Part shown: piece by piece, positions 13,401 through 25,400 of the stretch | Numbering within the stretch: position 1 is the first letter of the stretch | How the letters are laid out: each line of letters begins with the position of its first letter | Source: Deroplatys truncata | Taxonomy: Eukaryota; Arthropoda; Insecta; Mantodea; Mantidae | Assembly: GCA_030765065.1 (NCBI GenBank) | Contig: CM060985.1 | Span: 8,928,001 to 8,992,000 of the forward strand | DNA length: 64,000 nt | Direction of reading: 5' to 3' | Position numbers and translations under genes: made by a program | The notes under the pieces: generated by a model | Databases searched by the model: none | What the model saw: the letters and a program-made list of their open reading frames with translations, nothing else | What the model was told of the DNA's origin: nothing

Positions 13401-16400
13401 ATCTGCACCTTCATTCCTGGATTGCTTCAGTTTTTCTGATTGCCTTCTCTTGGTCCTGGCCTCTTTTGTTAATTGTTGAACTGCTCGCTGGGCATGATAT
13501 AGTCCTTCGTTGTTGAAAGATACAAAAATGTTGTAAAAAGGGGCGTTGCATGACAGCTTTAAAGGAATGCAGACTAGCATTTAAATGGAATTTAAATGTC
13601 CTAAAAACCTCTTAACTCCCCAAAAGTATATATTTTCTGAAACTGGAAATAATAGAGATTTTATTAGTGCCTAAAACAAAAAATGTGATTTTTGATACCT
13701 TGTCCCCTTAATACAAATCATTAAGATTAAGAAAAGTGTAGTTTAAAGTGTTGCATCCTTGGAAGATGCTGAATTAAATATTAAGTTGAGTACCAATAAT
13801 ACAGGGAATAATGCAGTTAAGTAATACACACTCTATACTGTTTGGTTTTTGTTTTGTGTTTGTGGGGGGGGGCATTATCTTGAACACATTTCACAGACAT
13901 CTTGTCTCCGAAATGCATTCAAGGTAACTCTCAAAAAATCTGATGCATTATATTCACATGATTTTCTCTACTCTCTATCGCTTGTTAGCAAATATACAAA
14001 TTATTCTTACAAAAGTTTATTTTCCTATTTTCTTCATTTTAATCGAGATTAAGCTTTCCAGAAATAGCTGCATTACACATTTTGTTATAAAGGGAATAGG
14101 GGTAGTCAAATGTTTAAGAACTATGTACTGCCCCTTACTGGTCTTTTGTTCAATTGCGAGAAACAACTGAATATTGAAAGGGTTTGAAAAGAACGACAAA
14201 GTACTGAACAATTCGAGTAACTAATAATGGATATCTCGGAAATGGCTAATGCCACAAAAAAAGTTAAAATAAATTATGTGTTTTAAAGACATCTACATTT
14301 TTTGTGAGTACATTTCTGTCGATCGCTTAATATTTACTAAGATCATACAAAATTCCTTCCGAATGAAGAGATCTTCACAAGCTATTCCCAGAAAATTCAA
14401 AATATACATTTTATTTGTAATGTAAATATCTTTAATATATGGTATTTTAATCAATATCTTTAAAGCCATTTTTTTAGAAAATAAAAAATTTTGAAAAATA
14501 TTCCTTGTAAAGGTCATTTTGGGTGGGGGGGATTTTTTTTAAAAATCTTTGTGTTGCATCTTCGGAAGGTACTGAACCTAAATGCAAGCTTGGTATTTAT
14601 TCTACTTTTCATTTTTGAGTTATGCTGTTCACAGACACACATACACAAGGCCTTTTTCTAAAAATGTTTTTTTTTAGATTCAGGGTGTCTCAAAACTTGT
14701 ATTACTAGTGAAATCTCAGTATCAAATTTTTCGGTGAAATAGTAGAATGGTAGAATATTAGGTACGTGGTAGAGAAAGTAAAAATAGTGAGGTTATTAAT
14801 GTGCGTGTGACAATTGAAATAATTCTTGCAATCAAGTTGAATATTTATCCTACTTTTCCTTTATGAGTTATGCTGATCATTTACACTCACACACACACAT
14901 AGATATGTTTTCTAAATCAAAATATGTATTTCAAATTTTTGGGTAGAATACAACACTTCTGCATATTCTAGGTAGGAATAAAGAAGGATATAACAAAGAT
15001 AAATCAATAATAAAAATATTTCTGGAAAGTATAAATAGATGATTTTGTTCTAGCCAAATGCTTCAAGGTGTTTATTTAGTATCAAGTTTAATAAATGTAA
15101 AACAGAGTTTAAAAGTTGTATGCATAAGAATATTCAAAGTGCTTAGTTTTATATCTTGATATATACTGATCTTATTTGACAAACACTATGAATCCTCTTG
15201 ACATTTCTATTGTAGTAAACTGAACCAAACCTGGCATTTTATAACTTGTTCATATTAAAACATCTTACATTACTTTTCTTTGCAGAAGAATTACAAGGAG
15301 CTGAACAGCAAATCTTGTCTGCAGAAGTGAATCAGGTAAGTCACTGGCGTGCTGGTGTTCAGTTAAAAATAACTCATCATGAAGCTTTCACTAACTGGAA
15401 ATATAAAAGCCAGTAAATAGTGGATCAAATGGTTTCGTGCTAATGATAAATAGCAAATTAAGCTAATTACTGTCAAGTAAATATACAGTTGCTGTATGAC
15501 ATAGACATTTTTCTGAATTATTCAAGCACATCTTCAGCTTAAATCTCATTAAGGGTGGGGTCAAATAAACACTCAGACTCCACATTTATACGCAGACTCT
15601 TGCTTAAATTGTCAGCTGCTGTTTGGATCCCCTGGTGGTGGAGTTTCAACAATTTCACATCACTGGGGATTTCAAAATTCATCACCTGCTCCAACAATAC
15701 TATGCTTTTATTTAAAGGTGAGTCGGAATTGTTACACTAACATCACTTAAGTTTACTCACTTAAACTTAAGTGATGTTAGTGTAACAATTCCGACTCACC
15801 TTTAAATAAATTCAATACACATCACTGTTTCTAGCTTCTTTCATTACAATATCAACGTAATACTATGCTTTATTTTTTTTTAGAAATAATCGGCTACCAC
15901 TGACTTGTCTGTTTATATCTAGCTGCCTGCCCAATGCTGCATGCCTCGAATGTGTAGTAACTTTATTGCTTACGTAATATGTTTTTACGTAAATTATTAG
16001 AACTTGAAGATCTTATATTGTGCTGCTTTTGTTTTGTTTGGTTACATAATTTTAACTGCCCCACGTATGGGAGCCAATTTGAAGTAACATTATTGTAGCC
16101 CCACGTTGTGGTAGCCAATTTGTAACGGTATTACTTACAAATGTTTGTTTACATCAGTGTTGAAGCCATCTTGTGACGTCATTCATTTGTTCGGTTTGTA
16201 GCTCCATCTAGTGTTAGCAATTTGTGGTACCTAGTATCAGTGTTTGAAAGAATTTGAAGTTTTGTTTACTGTCCTCCGGCTAGCTATTATCTTATCTTGG
16301 GTCGAACATGTGTCTTGATCAGGGTTGTGTAAACGGAAAGGAATCTTTTATCCAAAAATTACACTGATGAAGAAATTTGTTTTATAATTTTTATTGTCGA

Positions 16401-19400
16401 ACACGTTCACTGTCACTTTTACATATTGATCTAGATACTCGCCAAACTGAAACTGTTATAATAACTTCTTACTGATCACTTTTAATCAACGTACTTCAAC
16501 CTTTTATATAATTAACTTTACCATATTTTAGATCTTTCATAATTCTGCTGCGCGTAACTTGTGAATCTATATCCGATGTATGACGAACTGACTGACTGAA
16601 GACGACGTGTAGTGTACGACGACGTGTAATGTATGAATGCTTTTGGCGAACTGAAGGACTGACTGACTTTACCTCCAACCTACCCTATTTATACGCCTTC
16701 ATCCAGATACGCCTAAAGATTATAACTGAACTGCAATTGGCTAATAAAACGCGCCAACAGTAGCGTCTATTTTAATATCCAATTAAAATTATGAATACAT
16801 ATGCTCTAAGGAAACATTCCAGAAGTTTCTCAACGGAAAAAACGCGCTAACATTACGTAACTTCCTCGTTTCCAATAATGATAAACAGCCCACCCCCTCG
16901 CTGCATTATTGCGCGCTATTATTGACAGTTTCAGTAAGGCATTATAAATTTACTTCCCAACAATATTTACAATCAATAAACATCTGAAATCAATGTCACA
17001 TAAAAATGCATATTCATATTACAATCATTATTTACATTTAAGTAATTTGTGATACAAATTACTGCATCAAATGGCAACTCAATTAATTCTGTTGATATTG
17101 TAATGAAAAGAAGCTAGAAACAGTGATGTGTATTGAATTTATTTAAAGGTGAGTCGGAATTGTTACACTAACATCACTTAAGTTTACTCACTTAACATGT
17201 TTCGGGAAACGGTTGTTCCCATCCTCAGAAGTTAATTCGACTGGCCCGTGTTGTTGGTGTTTCCGTTTTTTGGACTGGATCCTGTGGTGGCATCTTGTGG
17301 TGGAGAAATGTACTTCCAGAGAGGATTTGGTGGCGGCAAATCAAAATTCATTAGATGTGTGTTGTGTTTTAGAATGGTGATCTTCTCCCATGCATCTAAT
17401 TCGGCTGCAAATTTGGCTGGTTTGACTAATGTAATATTGGGTTTGATGTTGTGATTAGTGATCCAAAAATGTTGTGAAACTGCAGATTTGTCCATTTGTT
17501 TGTATTTAATACATCTCATGTGCTCCTTTAGCCTAGTTTCTAGGTTTCTTTTTGTCTTACCTATGTATACTTTATTGCAATCTGAACAATTGATTTTATA
17601 GATTCCAGCTTTTTTGTATTGTGGAATGGGGTCTTTTAACTTGTTACAAAGTAATTTCTCTATGTTAAATTTGTTCTGTGGAGCTAGGCTGATGTTATGT
17701 TTCATGAAAATCTTCTTAAATTTGTGAAATGTTCCTGGGTGGTATGTGAATTTCTTAAACTTTAGCTCTTTATCTTGCTGGCTGAGATTTGTTGTGTTTC
17801 TGATGTGCATTCCACAAGACAAAAAAGCTGGAATCTATAAAATCAATTGTTCAGATTGCAATAAAGTATACATAGGTAAGACAAAAAGAAACCTAGAAAC
17901 TAGGCTAAAGGAGCACATGAGATGTATTAAATACAAACAAATGGACAAATCTGCAGTTTCACACCATTTTTGGATCACTAATCACAACATCAAACCCAAT
18001 ATTACATTAGTCAAACGAGCCAAATTTGCAGCCGAATTAGATGCATGGGAGAAGATCACCATTCTAAAACACAACACACATCTAATGAATTTTGATTTGC
18101 CGCCACCAAATCCTCTCTGGAAGTACATTTCTCCACCACAAGATGCCACCACAGGATCCAGTCCAAAAAACGGAAACACCAACAACACGGGCCAGTCGAA
18201 TTAACTTCTGAGGATGGGAACAACCGTTTCCCGAAACATGTTAAGTGAGTAAACTTAAGTGATGTTAGTGTAACAATTCCGACTCACCTTTAAATAAATG
18301 CAATTAATTCTATTTACCTCTCCCCGTTCTTTGTGAAATGATTGTACAATAATCTATAAGATTTTTATGCTGAATCCTCCCCTTTAACCCTTATAATTGT
18401 ACTTTCGTACAGACCCAGTTATTCCTAATAATGGATGAAAGATCTCTTAATATGCATGTAAAAGGTCAAGTAACTTGGATAATTACAGTTGGTGAAATTT
18501 TAAATCTTTGTACCTTCTCTTTGGTTCTGTAGTTATTTAATAACACAAAGGCTACATAGTTTCACATAATACAGAAACCCTTAACATATACAGTGAAATA
18601 GAGGTGAAGCTGGTGAATATGAAGATTTCCCACTCCCAGGTCAACAAGTTAACCTTGTATAGTCTGCGATTAATTAACAAGAAAAACCATCTTCCTAATT
18701 CTTAATTAAAAAATATTGGTTCATGATTTCTATTGTTAGCAGTTTTCTTTCTTTGTGCAATAACGTTCTTACAAGATGGTTATTAAAATATTTTAAGATT
18801 GCTGTCACATGTGTATCATAGCATTATAAACGGATTTGATTCTCTTTTGTTTTGCTGAGTCGTAATTGCTAAATTGTGACCATATACTTATATGTTACTT
18901 GAAATGAAATATCTGCGGCATTTATTTTACTTTACATGCATATTCTGTGCAGCAACAACTGATCTTTTAGTAGTAAATGAAATTAAATTACAGCCCCATC
19001 ATAAAGAATTGGACTTTTCAATGTGGAAATAATTGTCAAAATCAGTTAAGTGGTTTTTGAGATTACCTTCCCCCCTACATACACATACACACACAGAGTT
19101 TTCTCTTTAAAATATTAATATAGAAATAAGTTATAAAGAGCTTTCGTTTGGACACACAACTGCATTACTGGGAATTGCTTGACCTGCACTGCACTGTTTC
19201 TGTTCTCTCTTTATGTGCTGGCTAATCAGTTGATACGTTGTGAGACCACATGTTTCAGTGTTATAGCGTGCTAGTGCTGTTGTAATACCGGCACACAGAC
19301 TCTTCATGTATGATTCCTATGTGACAACAAACTCTTGTAGAGAAGTGAGACAGATTCCCTGCTGTTATAATGCCAGCACACAGACTCTTCATGTATGATT

Positions 19401-22400
19401 CCTATGTAACAACAAACTCTTGTAGAGAGGTGAGACAGATTCCCTGCTGTTATAATGCCAGCACACAGAATCTTCATGTATGATTCCTATGTGACAACAA
19501 ACTCTTGTAGAGAAGTGAGACAGATTCCCTGTTGTTATAATGCCAGCACACAGAATCTTCATGTATGATTCCTATGTGACAACAAACTCTTGTAGAGAAG
19601 TGAGACAGATTCCCTGTTGTTATAATGCCAGCACACAGAATCTTCATGTATGATTCCTATGTGACAACAAACTCTTGTAGAGAAGTGAGACAGATTCCCT
19701 GTTGTTATAATGCCAGCACACAGAATCTTCATGTATGATTCCTATGTGACAACAAACTCTTGTAGTGAGGTGAGACAGATTCCTTGCTGTTATAATGCCA
19801 GCACACAGAATCTTCATGTATGATTCCTATGTGACAACAAACTCTTGTAGAGAAGTGAGACAGATTCCCTCTTGTTATAATGCCAGCACACAGAATCTTC
19901 ATATATGATTCCTATGTGACAACAAACTCTTGTAGAGAAGTGAGACAGATTCCCTGCTGTTATAATGCCAGCACACAGAATCTTCATATATGATTCCTAT
20001 GTGACAACAAACTCTTGTAGAGAAGTGAGACAGGTTCCCTGCTGTTATAATGCCAGCACACAGAATCTTCATATATGATTCCTATGTGACAACAAACTCT
20101 TGTAGAGAAGTGAGACAGATTCCCTGCTGTTATAATGCCAGCACACAGAATCTTCATGTATGATTCCCATGTGACAACAAACTCTTGTAGAGAAGTGAGA
20201 CAGATTCCCTGCTGTTATAATGCCAGCATACAGAATCTTCATGTATGATTCCTATGTGACAACAAACTTATAGAGAAGTGAGACAGATTCCCTGCTGTTA
20301 TAATGCCAGCACACAGAATCTTCATGTATGATTCCTATGTGACAACAAACTCTTGTAGAGAAGTGAGACAGATTCCCTGCTGTTATAATGCCAGCATACA
20401 GAATCTTCATGTATGATTCCTATGTGACAACAAACTCTTGTAGAGAAGTGAGACAGATTCCCTGCTGTTATAATGCCAGCACACAGAATCTTCATGTATG
20501 ATTCCTATGTGACAACAAACTCTTGTAGAGAAGTGAGACAGATTCCCTGCTGTTATAATGCCAGCACACAGAATCTTCATGTATGATTCCTATGTGACAA
20601 CAAACTCTTGTAGAGAAGTGAGACAGATTCCCTGCTGTTATAATGCCAGCACACAGAATCTTCATGTATGATTCCTATGTGACAACAAACTCTTGTAGAG
20701 AAGTGAGACAGATTCCCTCTTGTTATAATGCCATCACACAGAATCTTCATGTATGATTCCTATGTGACAACAAACTCTTGTAGAGAAGTGAGACAGATTC
20801 CCTGCTGTTATAATGCCAGCACATAGAATCTTCATGTATGATTCCTATGTGACAACAAACTCTTGTAGAGAAGTGAGACAGATTCCCTGCTGTTATAATG
20901 CCAGCACACAGAATCTTCATGTATGATTCCTATGTGACAACAAACTCTTGTAGAGAAGTGAGACAGATTCCCTGCTGTTATAATGCCAGCACACAGAATC
21001 TTCATGTATGATTCCTATGTGACAACAAACTCTTGTAGAGAAGTGAGACAGATTCCCTGCTGTTATAATGCCAGCACACAGAATCTTCATGTATGATTCC
21101 TATGTGACAACAAACTCTTGTAGAGAAGTGAGACAGATTCCCTCTTGTTATAATGCCATCACACAGAATCTTCGTGTATGATTGCTATGTGACAACAAAC
21201 TCTTGTAGAGAAGTGAGACAGATTCCCTGCTGTTATAATACCAGCACACAGAATCTTCATGTATGATTCCCATGTGACAACAAACTCTTGTAGAGAAGTG
21301 AGACAGATTCCCTGCTGTTATAATGCCAGCACACAGAATCTTCATGTATGATTCCTATGTGACAACAAACTCTTGTAGAGAAGTGAGACAGATTCCCTGC
21401 TGTTATAATGCCAGCACACAGAATCTTCATGTATGATTCCTATGTGACAACAAACTCTTGTAGAGAAGTGAGACAGATTCCCTGTTCTTATAATACCAGC
21501 ACACAGAATCTTCATGTATGATTCCTATGTGACAACAAACTCTTGTAGAGAAGTAAGACAGATTCCCTGTTCTTATAATACCAGCACACAGAATCTTCAT
21601 GTATGATTCCTATGTGACAACAAACTCTTGTAGAGAAGTGAGATGGTTTCCTGACTCTCCTAGAGAAACAGTTTGTAATCTTGTGAATACATTTAGGGAA
21701 ATGGGATCTATTGTTCATAAAAATAAACATGTCCTTATGGAGGAAAAACTTGATCACATTGTAGAAAAGTTACAATAAAGTCAAAGATATCTGAGAAAGC
21801 TTACACAAGAATCACGAATTTCACAAGTCTTAGAGAGGAATGCCACTAATTTTTTAAAATTAACTGAAATTGTAATAATGTGAGTAGGGTTAATTTGTGC
21901 AAATGGGCGTTCGATAATGCTAATGATTGCTCTATTGACCCACATGGTTTTATTTAAACAATCATGTAGAATTAATGAGTGTTAGATAAAAGTTTGTGAA
22001 AGTTGTGAGAAATGTCTGGCGACACAAGGATGTCATTTCCAATATTTTTGTTGTCAAAGGTTTGTGATTGTTGTAGTTATAATTTGAATGAGAAATCTGT
22101 GCACTTGAATTTAAAGGCTATGAATATCCAAATTCTAGACTGGTCATGTGTTTGAACAAAGCCTTTGTAGCTGAAGTGCTGTTTTAGATTTACCTTAGAA
22201 CTTTTCCAGGTTTTGCAAAGTATGAAAGTATGTGCTATTGCATTCGAGCAGTGATTTGATATTTTCTTGATGTTTATGTACCCATCTTTATTGCCTAGAA
22301 AGAATCTGCTTTGAGAAGCCAAAATTGTATTATGTACCTCAAAAATGTTCTGGAATCAGTACTAGCTGAAAGCATCAAGGAACCTGAAAGAAATAGAATA

Positions 22401-25400
22401 TATGGGAAAAGATTTTTATAAAAAAGCATGATGAATTTTGAAATTCTCAATGATGCTACCAGAGGAAGTCTGTTGATGCACAAGGGACTGAGATTATTTA
22501 ATTTAAATTTAGTTTAACCGAATAAGTTTCTTTTAATATCAATGCCACAGGTGATGGATTGTTCATAGTATTGCCATCTACTAGAAGTAAAACAGAATTT
22601 TTTATAGACTAAATTGGCAGTATTTGAGAATTCATTATATGATCTCTTGAGTCTGGTGCTGACAGCGGTAGGAGAAGGTTGTGCAGAGCGAGAGCTGTAT
22701 AATTGGTGGTGTGGAGGTGAAAACAGGACCTGCAGAAATGAATCAACTAATGGAATCCGAGGAAAATTCAAGTTGGCTCGAGGAGGTTAAGAAGAAGCAG
22801 AGAGAAGACATGGTACAGCAGATAATGGATTGCAAGAAAAACATTGAAGCAGGACAGAGAAGAACGAACTGCGTAATTTTCAGAGTGACAGATACCTAGA
22901 AGAAGTAGTGTACGGGATCATGGAAGAAGAACTAGGTATAAAAACATTTGGTTGGGAGATAGAGGACATGTACCGAATCGGAAGAAAGTCTAGACCCATT
23001 GTTATAAGAATAACGACAATGGAAAAAAAGAGGAAAATTTTAAGGAACACCAGGAGATTATGAGGCTCAAACATTTTTTTAGAGCAGGACTATACAAGAG
23101 AGGAACAAATTTTGAGAGAAGAATTAATTGCCAGAATGAAAGAAACAAGAGCAGCTGGGAAAAGGGCATTTTTGAAAGGTTTAAAATTATTTGTGGAAGG
23201 AGTAGAATGGAGTATGAGTATACAGAGGAATGAACGAGAAAAAAGGTGCGAACGTCAGCAGAAACAATCGCCCAGGACACATACAAGTGAAAGAACCGAG
23301 AGAATAGCTGATTCGGCAGTTTGGAGAAAGGAGCAGAAAACAGCTGATCAAGTCACAAACTTAACAGATGCAAGAAACACTTATGAAAGGAGAACAGAAG
23401 AAAATAAGGAGGAAGAACCAGCAGCGGTGGGGTGGAAGAGATGCAAAGGAGAAGTGGGGAGAAGCTGAGAGAACAGATGATTGCAGTAAGAAATGCATAT
23501 AGGGAGGAGGGAAACAGCCATGAAAGGAGTACAGAAGAAAATAGGGAGGAAGAAGCAGCAGCAGCTAGGGAGGGGGAGGAGGAGGAGCTAACATTGGTTG
23601 CAGAGGTGGGGTGAGAAGAGATGCAAAGAAGAAGTGGGGAGAAGCCAAGAGAACAGATGATTAACAGTACAGCAAGAAATGTGTATGCGGAAGAGGGAGT
23701 GATACGAGTGAGAAGTGGGGAAGTAATAAGAGTCAGAACAGTCAGTGAAGCAGAAGAAATTGCTAGAAGGGGGCAGGGTATAAAATAATAGATTTGAGAG
23801 AAGGGAGGGTAATGTTACAAGGGGAGGAAAGTGTAGACCCAGTATCCGCATACTAGACTTAGAAAAGCAATGGAGAAATTTACATATCACAATAAAATAA
23901 AGAACAAATAGGGAAAGGAAGTAAATTGACACGCAATAAAAAAAAATAGGATTAAGACAGGATGTAAACTGAGTTCATATTAGTAACCTATTCATAGATG
24001 ATATATTAGGAGTAAAAATAAGAAATTAGCATTGTCCAGTAATAAGAGATAAGGAGATTCCAGGTTCATTATACGCAGACGATTTTATAGTAGCCACCAT
24101 GTCGATAATAGCGTTACAAAAGCAATAAATGAAATTCAAGAATGTGCAAAAAATGGGGAATTAAGGTAAATATAAATAAGTACTAAGTGATAAATGGAGG
24201 AAAGAAGAAAAATGGTATCTAGGTGGTCAAGAACTGGAGGTAGTCAAAGAATATGACTATTTAGGAGTGAGGTTGAGTAATAGCGGGGAAATTAGAGATG
24301 AAGTAGTAAAATTGACCAAATGTATAGAATGGTTTATAAAGAATTAATTGAACTACTAAGAGCAGCACCAGGAGAGGTTGCATTAGTAGTACTAGGAAGA
24401 CCAAGGAGAAAAAGGCAATAGTAGAAAGAAGTTTAAAAAAAATGTTGGTTAGATGTATAAAAATGAATGAAGATATGACTGACTCAATAAAAGGTTCTAA
24501 GAAACAAAATCAAGGACATGGGAGAATATTAAGGAAGGTAAAGGAAAAAAATAGTATAGAAAAAGTAAGAGAAGCAAGGGAGCCAAGTAATCTGTGTGGC
24601 CCAATAAGAAAACAAGCACCAGATAAATTATACATTAGATGTAGGGGTATAATGATATACGAATATACATTGTAAACCAAACTGTAGAACAAATTGTACA
24701 TATGATCTCTTTTGTTTATAATAAATATTTTCCCCAAATCATTAAGTATATAGGTCCATTTAATTGCTTTAGTAATTTAACTTAAAAGAGTTCATTGTAT
24801 GACTAAATGAGAAACTGATTTTCCGCGGCTCATTTATCAATGTATTTGTGTTTCATATTCCTAAAATGCACCTTAACATTAATTTTTCAAATATAAATGA
24901 TGTATTGTGCAAGAACTACTGGGTGCTCAGATATTTTTGGGATCTAAATTGTAATTACAGCTGTAGAACAATCTTAATGATGTGGTAACCTTGTATGGTG
25001 TTAAAGAATAGGATGGAAGTGCCATTTTAGTTCTCAAGTTGTGCTGCCACAATAAAGGTGATGTAAGTGGAATACTCTGCCTGTCATAAAAAATCTGATG
25101 TGATACATTCACACGACTTTCTCTATCCTGTATCATTTATTAGTGGGTATACTAAGTATTCTTACTAAAGCCTTACTTTTTTATCTACTTCATTTTAATT
25201 GAGATAAACCTTTACAGAAATAGCTACATTACACATTTCATTATAGATACAAAGAGAACAACGATAGTCAAATGTTTAACAACTCGACGCTGGCCTTAAA
25301 ATCCCATACTGTTTCCATGCAATCGCGAGAAACAACTGCATGTTGACAGAACTTTAAAAGAATTAACAATTCAAACCATTAATAATGGATATCTCAGAAA

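Larger units (their letters stand above)
17091..18300. mobile_element. Penelope-like inverted dimer d
   Basis: Two 5'-truncated copies joined head to head at about 17820, tails outward. Flanked by an 11-bp target duplication CAATTAATTCT at 17080-17090 and 18301-18311. The left arm (minus) is longer and its tail runs to GTTGATATTG; the right arm tail stops at TTTAAATAAA. Each arm encodes a GIY-YIG endonuclease and ends in a hammerhead core. Reverse transcriptase is missing from both. Confidence 0.9.

Noticed and set aside
17248-17454. Plus-strand ORF with a hydrophobic start in dimer d
   Set aside because: Antisense of the GIY-YIG endonuclease; the same shadow recurs on the minus strand at 17982-18188, as expected for an inverted repeat.
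19270-21645. Regular repeats that could suggest a CRISPR-like array
   Set aside because: Units are directly contiguous 85-mers with no unique spacers, in a eukaryotic intron; a minisatellite.
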